Source: Vulcanisaeta distributa
Lineage (GTDB): Archaea > Thermoproteota > Thermoprotei > Thermoproteales > Thermocladiaceae
Direction: 5' to 3'
Assembly: GCA_002506645.1 (NCBI GenBank)
Contig: DAXY01000039.1
Location: 889-6,036, forward strand
DNA length: 5,148 nt
Shown: positions 1 to 4,492 of the stretch, piece after piece
Numbering within the stretch: position 1 is the stretch's first letter
How the letters are laid out: every line of letters begins with the position of its first letter
Program-made: the position numbers and the translations under genes
The notes under the pieces: model-generated
Databases searched by the model: none
Seen by the model: the letters and a program-made list of their open reading frames with translations, nothing else
Told to the model about the DNA's origin: nothing

Positions 1-962
1 TAGGCAACAACCTCCTTATTACCCCTAATGATCGTTTGTCTCTGGATCAATCCCTTCTTGAGTAAAATGCTTAACGCATTCCTGACTGTTCGGCTTGGTA
101 GCATTGTCTTCTCCATTATTTCTCTCTGGGTTAATTGCCCCTCGTATTCCAGTATTTTAAGTATGAACTTAGCGCTAGGTGGTAGGTCCATGTTGGATAG
201 TAGGCTCAACTTCTTCTCATAACGACCAATGGCGCTGGATATCTCACCAATCCTAATGAGTTTTAGGGGCTTCCCAGCCATTACCCTTACCTCATTACCC
301 ACGTAAGTCCTGACACTGCCATCGATTATTACCTCAACCCTGGATCTGGAGATTAAGTCCCTTATCGTAATGACGGAGTCGCTAGGTACGATAACTGGTA
401 CGCGGGCCAAGTTCGTACTATTCACGGGAACCACCTCAAAGACCTGCGCCTTCGAGTGTATTAACGGCCCACCGGCGGACATTGCGTATGCCGTGGAGCC
501 CGTGGGTGTCGATATTATCAAACCATCAGCCACGTCATGCCATAAATACTCATTGTTTACGTATAGACTATACTCAAGGGTTATCGCGCTCCTTGCTGGG
601 AATATCGCCACCTCATTTATTGCGTTTGGTAACTTCTTGCCCTTAATGCTTACGGAAAGTCTCAGTATTTCCTCAATACCGTAATCCCCACCCACTATGA
701 CTGATAATGCTTTATCTAGGTTTGTAATATCTACGGAATTGAGGAAGCTCAGCCCAAACCCAACCGTGAGTATTGGGCCATCCCATGAATCCAGCTTGTG
801 TAGGTTCATTAATATGAACTTGTCGGTACCCACGATACTAACTACGTCATAACCACTAGGTTCACCACCCAATTCAGTCGCTATTGTGAAGTGCGGATTG
901 TCATTAACCAACCTCTTAATCTTATCAACAATGCTGGGCATCACTACCAAGAGCCCCCTCAT
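1..962 (-). CDS. NAD kinase-family protein with C-terminal winged helix (3' end cut by window edge)
   Basis: Translating the minus strand from ATG at 962 gives 320 residues, then 'TA' at the window edge, so a stop may follow at once. NAD kinases phosphorylate NAD to NADP in the cytoplasm. The C-terminal half of that family is clear: a 'G-Y-IEE' turn near 94-98, the 'INEV' substrate-binding motif at 115-118, and 'DGLIISTPTGSTAY' from 146 followed by 'SAGGP' at 162-166. The N-terminal half is degenerate: where the family has GGDG, this protein has 'VGTDKF' at 44-49, keeping only the first Gly and the Asp. Residues ~258-318 look like a winged helix-turn-helix ('LTQREIMEKT', then 'SRTVRNALSILLKKGLI'). 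I chose ATG 962 over the in-frame GTG 944 and ATG 941 because 'RGLLVV' supplies the expected first beta strand and a TATA box lies about 30 nt upstream; an in-frame stop is at 984-986. It may be an active kinase, or an NAD(P)-binding regulator. The family assignment is firm; enzymatic activity is uncertain. Confidence 0.88.
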   Translation of the reverse strand, partial: MRGLLVVMPSIVDKIKRLVNDNPHFTIATELGGEPSGYDVVSIVGTDKFILMNLHKLDSWDGPILTVGFGLSFLNSVDITNLDKALSVIVGGDYGIEEILRLSVSIKGKKLPNAINEVAIFPARSAITLEYSLYVNNEYLWHDVADGLIISTPTGSTAYAMSAGGPLIHSKAQVFEVVPVNSTNLARVPVIVPSDSVITIRDLISRSRVEVIIDGSVRTYVGNEVRVMAGKPLKLIRIGEISSAIGRYEKKLSLLSNMDLPPSAKFILKILEYEGQLTQREIMEKTMLPSRTVRNALSILLKKGLIQRQTIIRGNKEVVA

Positions 963-988
963 CTTTGTTAATTGTAAAATAGTTCAGG

Positions 989-1003
989 AATTTATTTTTT
1001 ACC
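989..1003 (-). promoter_or_regulatory. TATA box of the NAD-kinase-like gene
   Basis: Read on the minus strand this is GGTAAAAAATAAATT, an A/T-rich TATA element with a purine-rich BRE-like 'GAGGG' just upstream. Its centre is about 33 nt from ATG 962, which predicts a transcript starting very close to the start codon. Promoter activity is inferred from spacing and composition only. Confidence 0.6.
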
Positions 1004-1018
1004 CTCGTGTAGTGTATA

Positions 1019-1030
1019 ACTTAAAAATAA
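1019..1030 (+). promoter_or_regulatory. TATA box of the small membrane protein gene
   Basis: TTAAAAATA at 1021-1029 is centred about 28 nt before ATG 1053, the spacing expected for an archaeal leaderless transcript. It lies back to back with the minus-strand TATA element at 989-1003, so the two divergent genes share one compact promoter region. Confidence 0.6.
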
Positions 1031-1052
1031 CAAAGGTGATCACCCACGCTAG

Positions 1053-1316
1053 ATGCTGCCCTCAATGATTGTGGGCATACTTGGACTAGTGTTTATTGCG
1101 GTTGGTTGGGCGCTCGCACTTGGTGACGTACCACCGCTCAGGTTAGTAATACCATACTTAATGGGCAGTGCCTTACTTACGGTGTACTCAATCCTCAACT
1201 GGAACGCAATATTCCTAGTACTGAATGGTGCGGCAACGATACTCTCAGCCATTAACTTAGTAAGGCGGATCCAAATGAATAAGGTTAATACCAAAGATCA
1301 TGAACAATACGGTTAG
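1053..1316 (+). CDS. Small three-helix membrane protein, unknown function
   Basis: The product has 87 residues and three predicted membrane segments at about 5-23, 31-48 and 50-70, followed by a charged tail from R71 to the end. The order of helices and the repeated 'SILNW ... VLNGA' pattern vaguely recall the small CBU_0592-type or SWEET/PQ-loop-like half-transporter proteins, but I cannot assign a family with confidence. A good TATA box sits 28 nt before the ATG and the codon composition resembles the neighbours, which supports a real gene. There is no Shine-Dalgarno motif, consistent with leaderless translation. M5 (position 1065) is an alternative start. It is divergent from the NAD-kinase-like gene, and its last 60 bp overlap the 3' end of the minus-strand gene that ends at 1257. 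Confidence 0.7.
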   Translation: MLPSMIVGILGLVFIAVGWALALGDVPPLRLVIPYLMGSALLTVYSILNWNAIFLVLNGAATILSAINLVRRIQMNKVNTKDHEQYG

Positions 1317-1838
1317 TTCAAGAACTAGGTCACCCACAGATACGTAAACCTCACCACCACTACTTAATAACCGCATCACTGATGAGTCCAGTAGCAACGT
1401 ATTCCTCACGGTGCCCCTACCCAGCGTCACCAGGGACGTACCCCTGCCAGTGTTTATCACCGTTATTGTATACATCGAACCTGGGTTCACCTGGCCTTTG
1501 ATGCTGACCTCACTAGTACCATATACCTCGTTCACCTCGGTCCTCGTGAACCCCAGGAGTGATAATGCATCCATAATACTGTTGGCATTTTCTATCCTCT
1601 TAACAACGTTAATCACGACGGATAGCACGCCCCTGGCGGTGCTCCTCTGTATTGGTATTGCACCTCCGCGGGGTATTATGGATAGGACTACGGATCCCTT
1701 AATCACGCAATCGCTGTTTGTCGAAATAACAACACTACGTGGGGGTACGTCACACCCACTTGCCTTAGCAATATCCTCGCCCAACTCCTTAATAACATTA
1801 ATTAACCATTGAGGTGGTTCGCCAAGTACGTAAATCAA
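1257..1838 (-). CDS. Unrecognised 193-residue protein in the rpoL transcription unit
   Basis: I do not recognise this protein. The start is TTG at 1838: the frame is closed by a TAG three nucleotides further upstream, and AGGTGG (1846-1851) gives a ribosome binding site at a 7-nt gap. It begins 35 nt after the rpoL stop, so the two are probably co-transcribed. The sequence alternates helices and strands: an N-terminal helix (~9-26), a strand/loop section with two cysteines (C29, C44), a helix with 'VINVVKRIENANSIMDAL' (~74-91), then a strand-rich C-terminal half (~108-175) containing 'GRGT' twice (131-134, 141-144 as 'GRGTV'), and a hydrophobic tail at ~171-188. The tail could be a membrane anchor, but it is encoded opposite the end of the convergent membrane protein gene, so its composition may be partly dictated by that overlap. 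No signal peptide is visible. Confidence 0.7.
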   Translation of the reverse strand: MIYVLGEPPQWLINVIKELGEDIAKASGCDVPPRSVVISTNSDCVIKGSVVLSIIPRGGAIPIQRSTARGVLSVVINVVKRIENANSIMDALSLLGFTRTEVNEVYGTSEVSIKGQVNPGSMYTITVINTGRGTSLVTLGRGTVRNTLLLDSSVMRLLSSGGEVYVSVGDLVLELTVLFMIFGINLIHLDPPY

Positions 1839-1845
1839 GGCCTAA

Positions 1846-1851
1846 CCACCT
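1846..1851 (-). promoter_or_regulatory. Ribosome binding site deciding the TTG start at 1838
   Basis: Minus-strand AGGTGG lies 7 nt upstream of TTG 1838 and overlaps GGTG, the core complementary to the archaeal 16S 3' end. It supports internal-gene translation in a polycistronic message. It also supports a TTG start, because no ATG or GTG is available between it and the upstream in-frame stop. Confidence 0.6.
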
Positions 1852-1873
1852 GACTATGAGCACTTAGGCAGGG

Positions 1874-2152
1874 TCACTTGGTCGGGTTTAGAAAACCGTT
1901 CTCGAGTTCCTCAATGTCCCTCAGTATTTCATTTACGGCCTCCTTAATCACGTCAAGCGGTGGTCTCCCCTTCGTCTTTATCCTAAACCGAACGTTCTGT
2001 GTTAGTGGGTGGTCTACGTCATACATCGCATACTCAACGTCGGGTCTTTTTAACAGATACTCAATTAATGGCGCGAAGAGTGTGTATGTTTCTCCCTGGA
2101 CCACGGCCTCTAGGTAATTATTCTCCGCCTTCACAACGTTTATTCTAATCAC
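1874..2152 (-). CDS. rpoL: DNA-directed RNA polymerase subunit L (Rpo11)
   Basis: This small (92-residue) subunit is the archaeal counterpart of eukaryotic RPB11; it pairs with subunit D to form the assembly platform of RNA polymerase, equivalent to the bacterial alpha dimer. Recognition rests on 'NNYLEAVVQGETYTL' from 11, the 'HPL' motif at 48-50 after 'DVEYAMYDVD', the strand 'VRFRIKTKG', and the C-terminal amphipathic helix 'DVIKEAVNEILRDIEEL' (67-83). Length is normal. The usual 'HTLGN' at the start of the dimerisation helix reads 'YTLFA' here (23-27), a notable departure. The start is GTG 2152, chosen because a TATA box is centred about 28 nt upstream and no Shine-Dalgarno is present. 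An unrecognised gene follows 35 nt downstream. Confidence 0.9.
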   Translation of the reverse strand: MIRINVVKAENNYLEAVVQGETYTLFAPLIEYLLKRPDVEYAMYDVDHPLTQNVRFRIKTKGRPPLDVIKEAVNEILRDIEELENGFLNPTK

Positions 2153-2174
2153 GAAAGTAGTACGGAGTAGGTAG

Positions 2175-2186
2175 TTAAATAAAAAG
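2175..2186 (-). promoter_or_regulatory. TATA box of rpoL
   Basis: The minus-strand sequence CTTTTTATTTAA is centred about 28 nt upstream of GTG 2152. Its reverse (TTAAATAAAAAG on plus) is also TATA-like and could act in the other direction toward the plus-strand sRNA, although the distance to its box C (about 48 nt) would then require a leader or 5' trimming. Confidence 0.6.
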
Positions 2187-2228
2187 TTTTAGCCCCAGTC
2201 AAGTGGTAATACATTAGGCATATGATTA

Positions 2229-2278
2229 GTGATGACAACCCCCGTAACAGAGTGGTGAAGAGTTCACGTACCGGCTGA
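2229..2278 (+). ncRNA. C/D box guide sRNA (first of a convergent pair)
   Basis: C/D box sRNAs assemble with L7Ae, Nop5 and fibrillarin to direct 2'-O-methylation of rRNA or tRNA. Box C is GTGATGA (2229-2235, perfect RUGAUGA). A 12-nt guide follows, then D' CAGA (2248-2251, one change from CUGA), a 3-nt spacer, C' GTGAAGA (2255-2261, one change), a 13-nt guide (2262-2274) and box D CTGA (2275-2278). This is the standard archaeal double-guide layout in 50 nt. The D guide is complementary to CCGGUACGUGAGC (one G-U pair), which matches the conserved 23S rRNA segment just before GCUGGGUUUAGA. By the fifth-nucleotide rule the methylated base would be the U of GGUACG, about U2571 in E. coli numbering (from memory). 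I could not place the D' guide. No clear terminal stem is visible. Confidence 0.82.
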
Positions 2279-2295
2279 CGGCATATTTAGCTTCA

Positions 2296-2344
2296 TCAGT
2301 CGTTGGCGAAGTAATCACCGGTCATTAAAGGGTGCACTCATCAT
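2296..2344 (-). ncRNA. C/D box guide sRNA in the 3' UTR of the CBS-domain gene
   Basis: On the minus strand: box C ATGATGA (2344-2338, perfect), a 12-nt guide (2337-2326), D' ATGA (2325-2322, one change), a 3-nt spacer, C' GTGATTA (2318-2312, one change), a 12-nt guide (2311-2300), and box D CTGA (2299-2296). The 12/3/12 spacing is exactly the archaeal norm. Box C begins 10 nt after the stop codon of the CBS-domain gene, and no separate TATA box fits, so it is probably processed from that mRNA's 3' end. The D guide would pair with UCGUUGGCGAAG. Eight of these bases (UGGCGAAG) occur in the conserved 16S rRNA 'GUGGCGAAGGCG' region, which is suggestive but weak. The D' guide (target UAAAGGGUGCAC) is unplaced. 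Confidence 0.8.
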
Positions 2345-2354
2345 GGGTTAATAA

Positions 2355-3512
2355 TTACTCACTTGGTGGTCCTCCACGTAGCCTACCCCTCCTCCTTATA
2401 TCCCTTGTCCTATTTATCTCCCTCTTAATCCTCTTCATTAGTGCATCAAAGGCGTACCTAACTGCGTTAACTGGGTCCCAATCAACTTCATTAACTGTGT
2501 ACGTGTTTGCATTATCCTTAAGCATCACATGCACTGAGTATTTACTCCTCTTCTCCTCACCACCCTTTTCGTACCTCTTAATATTTACTTTAACGTCTAT
2601 GACGTCCGTCATCCTATTTATCTTAGCCATATAATTAGAAATGACCTTCTCAATCAATGGCTTAACATCCTCGTCAATCCCCGCGAGCTTGGTCTCCACG
2701 GGAACCTCCTCATAGGGCCTGAGGACGGCCCTTATTACGTCGTAACTCGAAATAACGCCGGTGACGGAATTCCCCGAGAGCACGGGCATTCCTGAGACGC
2801 CCTTACTGAGCATGAGATCTACGGCGGTGTAGACATCATCGTTCTCGCTAATCGTTATCACGGGTGTCGTGGCTATAGCCTTAACAGGGGCCGCCAGTAT
2901 GTCATCCTCGGTACCAACCACGTCCCCCCTCCTGCTCCTCCTTGGTATTGATGCGTAGTAGAGCCTCTCGATTATGTCTCTCATGGACACAATGCCGTAG
3001 AGCTTACCTGACTCGAGAACGGGCAATCGCGTTATCCCATGCCTAATCATGAGCCACTTAGCCCTTGCCACAGCCTCATTCGCTTCTATCGTTATTGCGG
3101 GTTTGGACATTATGGCTGATACCTGCGTGTGGGGAAGTAACTTACCATTAAATAGGTAGTTCAGTATTTTCTCCCTGGTTAGTATGCCCACGAGGTTCAT
3201 TCCCGAGTCAACCACAGGCAATGCCCTGACCCTCATGTTGACGATCTTTGACATAGCCTTTACTAAGTCTGAGTCCTGCCCTATCGAATACGGCGGTGAC
3301 ATTACGCTCGAAACCCTAGACCTGAGGCTAACCCTACGCTCAAGCAAATCCCTATAGCTCAGGACCCCCACTAATTTACCATTCTCATTAATTACGGGCA
3401 CGACCCACGCCTTGAAATCCCTCATGTCTGAAATAACCTTAGAAATAATGTCCTTGGGTTTCGCGACAATAATGACGTTGTCCATGAGTTCGCTGACCTG
3501 TGGTGTACTCAT
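2355..3512 (-). CDS. Four-CBS-domain protein with HPF/RaiA-like ribosome-binding domain
   Basis: The product has 385 residues. Four CBS domains are visible at ~8-60, 67-121, 131-186 and 209-264, each ending in the typical 'PV(I/V/L)...G(V/I)(L/I/V)(S/T)...(D/E)(I/L/V)' pattern (for example 'VPVINENGKLVGVLSYRDLL'). Such tandem pairs usually bind adenine nucleotides. Residues ~281-368 resemble the hibernation factor HPF/RaiA: a long helix ('VKPLIEKVISNYMAKI'), three strands, then 'DWDPVNAVRYAFDALMKRIKREI', matching the family's 'D-YxAID-A-D-L' helix. A very basic tail follows (369-379). I infer a soluble, ribosome-associated dormancy factor gated by nucleotide level. From memory, a CBS-domain hibernation factor has been described on Pyrobaculum ribosomes, and this is probably its homologue. 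ATG 3512 has a TATA box 28 nt upstream. It is divergent from the COG4080-like gene, with an sRNA just downstream. The CBS call is very firm; the HPF-like domain is good but by eye. Confidence 0.9.
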   Translation of the reverse strand: MSTPQVSELMDNVIIVAKPKDIISKVISDMRDFKAWVVPVINENGKLVGVLSYRDLLERRVSLRSRVSSVMSPPYSIGQDSDLVKAMSKIVNMRVRALPVVDSGMNLVGILTREKILNYLFNGKLLPHTQVSAIMSKPAITIEANEAVARAKWLMIRHGITRLPVLESGKLYGIVSMRDIIERLYYASIPRRSRRGDVVGTEDDILAAPVKAIATTPVITISENDDVYTAVDLMLSKGVSGMPVLSGNSVTGVISSYDVIRAVLRPYEEVPVETKLAGIDEDVKPLIEKVISNYMAKINRMTDVIDVKVNIKRYEKGGEEKRSKYSVHVMLKDNANTYTVNEVDWDPVNAVRYAFDALMKRIKREINRTRDIRRRGRLRGGPPSE

Positions 3513-3534
3513 TAAGAATTCAATCTAGGGACCC

Positions 3535-3545
3535 CTTTAATAACT
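3535..3545 (-). promoter_or_regulatory. TATA box of the CBS/HPF-like gene
   Basis: Minus-strand AGTTATTAAAG is centred 28 nt before ATG 3512. It lies within an 80-bp region shared with the divergent plus-strand promoter at 3555-3567. I see no obvious operator palindrome between them. Confidence 0.55.
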
Positions 3546-3554
3546 TAATTTAGG

Positions 3555-3567
3555 TTATAAATTTATA
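3555..3567 (+). promoter_or_regulatory. TATA box of the COG4080-like gene
   Basis: TTATAAATTTATA is a strong, near-symmetrical TATA element; its TTTATA portion is centred about 28 nt before ATG 3593. The spacing supports ATG 3593 rather than ATG 3585, which reads into a stop after eight codons. Confidence 0.65.
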
Positions 3568-3592
3568 GGTGTAGATTTTAAATCATGGGCCA

Positions 3593-4045
3593 ATGGATTG
3601 CCAACAGGTAGTTAGTAATGTAATACCCGTAATACATAACCCAGCCAGTGTGCAGAAGTTGCTCGACGCGGTAAAGGTCTCGCTGGGATTTGGAGTTAAG
3701 ACATTGGTGGTCACTAAGGCGGTGGGCACGGCAGCTCAGCAGGGCGTGCCGGAGGCCTTTAGGCTCGTCCTTAGGTCCGGCGCAACATTAGTGGTGCTAC
3801 CCGACATAAGGGATGCGGTGGAGCTCCTCCACCCAGACGCGGTTTACCTCCTAAGTACCAGGGGTGAGCCAATGGACGATGATGTTAGGGGTAGGACTTT
3901 AATGGTCATTCAAGCCTCGGATCAACCATTCACGCAGAGCGAGCTTAACCTGGGAAGGCAAGTCAGGGTCATTGGTAGGGACGTGGGTAGTACTGCATTA
4001 CTAACGCTAGCGTTAAATAGGGTCCTTGGACAGTGCATTGAATGA
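3593..4045 (+). CDS. Archaeal SPOUT-like (COG4080-type) protein
   Basis: The product has 150 residues with alternating strands and helices: 'TLVVTKAVG' (37-45), 'GVPEAFRLVLRSGATLVVLPDIRDAVELLHPDAVYLLS' region (51-88), 'RTLMVIQAS' (101-109), and a C-terminal 'VRVIGRDVGSTALLTLALNRVL' run (124-145). The pattern recalls a small archaeal family that databases label as SpoU-like rRNA methylase or 'RecB-family nuclease' (COG4080, from memory). The C-terminal glycine-containing loop followed by a long helix fits the knotted SPOUT fold, where S-adenosylmethionine binds. I see no RecB-type D-E-K nuclease motif, so the nuclease label looks unsupported. It is divergent from the CBS/HPF-like gene and ends 45 nt before nuoA. 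RNA methylation is therefore an inference, and no substrate can be named. Confidence 0.72.
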   Translation: MDCQQVVSNVIPVIHNPASVQKLLDAVKVSLGFGVKTLVVTKAVGTAAQQGVPEAFRLVLRSGATLVVLPDIRDAVELLHPDAVYLLSTRGEPMDDDVRGRTLMVIQASDQPFTQSELNLGRQVRVIGRDVGSTALLTLALNRVLGQCIE

Positions 4046-4055
4046 GAAGTTACTG

Positions 4056-4064
4056 CTTAAAAAC
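4056..4064 (+). promoter_or_regulatory. TATA box of the nuo operon
   Basis: CTTAAAAAC lies about 31 nt upstream of ATG 4091, inside the 45-nt gap after the preceding gene's stop. It suggests the nuo genes have their own promoter rather than only read-through from upstream. The distance is slightly longer than for the other genes here. Confidence 0.5.
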
Positions 4065-4090
4065 ACGCCCGTGACTTACTCCCGATCGCG

Positions 4091-4486
4091 ATGTCCGCCT
4101 TCATAGACGCATTGGCAGTGCTCATAGTACTCGTGGTAATAGCCTTAATAGCCGATGCCGCAATAATATACGTGACTAGGAGACTAGCGGCGAGGAACCC
4201 GAACCCATCAAAACTACAGAGGTATGAGGCTGGCAACCCACCCATTGGTGAGGCTAGGTACGTATTTCCAGTGCAGTACGTGGGCTTCCTACTCATGTTC
4301 CTCGGCATGGAACCAATAATAGTGATACTGCTAATACTATCCTCAGCCGCCATAACGGCCTTACCAATAACCTACGTGGTATTGGCGATCCTTGTAATAA
4401 CACTACCGAGCATATACGTTGGTTATAAATACGCGCTGAAAATGGCGTATCCCAAAGAATTTATAAGAAGGTCAAGCGGTAGGTGA
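4091..4486 (+). CDS. nuoA: NADH-quinone oxidoreductase (complex I) subunit A
   Basis: A 131-residue membrane subunit at the junction of the membrane and peripheral arms of complex I, contributing to the quinone site. Three membrane segments lie at about 5-28, 60-86 and 89-114. The family's conserved loop is present: 'YEAGNPPIGEARYVFPVQY' (45-63), corresponding to 'YECG-P-G-AR-F'. The loop cysteine is Ala here (A47), and the 'FDVE' motif of the second helix reads 'FLGMEP' (70-75), keeping the Glu (E74) but not the Asp. Both changes are unusual against bacterial NuoA, though archaeal versions diverge. The neighbour nuoB follows after 6 nt, giving the classic nuoAB order. ATG 4091 is the first start after a TATA box. 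Confidence 0.9.
   Translation: MSAFIDALAVLIVLVVIALIADAAIIYVTRRLAARNPNPSKLQRYEAGNPPIGEARYVFPVQYVGFLLMFLGMEPIIVILLILSSAAITALPITYVVLAILVITLPSIYVGYKYALKMAYPKEFIRRSSGR
4481..4486 (+). promoter_or_regulatory. Ribosome binding site of nuoB
   Basis: AGGTGA overlaps the TGA stop of nuoA (4484-4486) and lies 6 nt before ATG 4493. This is a good match to the archaeal 16S 3' end and indicates coupled translation of nuoA and nuoB. Confidence 0.75.
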
Positions 4487-4492
4487 CGCTGG

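Noticed and set aside
370..684. Plus-strand open frame of 104 codons
   Set aside because: Antisense to the NAD-kinase-like gene, whose conserved motifs fix the coding strand.
661..710. 'GGDYG' in the NAD-kinase-like protein (residues 91-95) as the catalytic GGDG motif
   Set aside because: It lies downstream of the Rossmann-like strand pattern and aligns with the family's 'G-Y-IEER' segment; the true GGDG position is 'VGTD' at 44-47.
886..1068. Short plus-strand frame running through the divergent promoter region
   Set aside because: It crosses both TATA boxes and is antisense to the start of the NAD-kinase-like gene; there is no sign of coding use.
1049..1294. Minus-strand open frame opposite the small membrane protein
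   Set aside because: No promoter or ribosome binding site; the plus-strand frame has a well-placed TATA box and a coherent three-helix membrane pattern.
1411..1812. Plus-strand open frame of 133 codons
   Set aside because: It lies wholly antisense to the minus-strand gene in the rpoL unit, has no TATA box or ribosome binding site, and has low-complexity, Thr/Leu/Pro-rich composition typical of a reverse-strand shadow.
2332..2634. Hydrophobic plus-strand frame of 100 codons resembling a membrane protein
   Set aside because: It is the antisense of the charged HPF-like C-terminal domain; hydrophobic Leu/Ile/Ser runs are what reversed Lys/Glu/Arg/Asn codons give.
3593..4045. RecB-family nuclease activity for the COG4080-like protein
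   Set aside because: No D-(x)n-E-x-K type nuclease motif is visible; the fold pattern fits SPOUT better.
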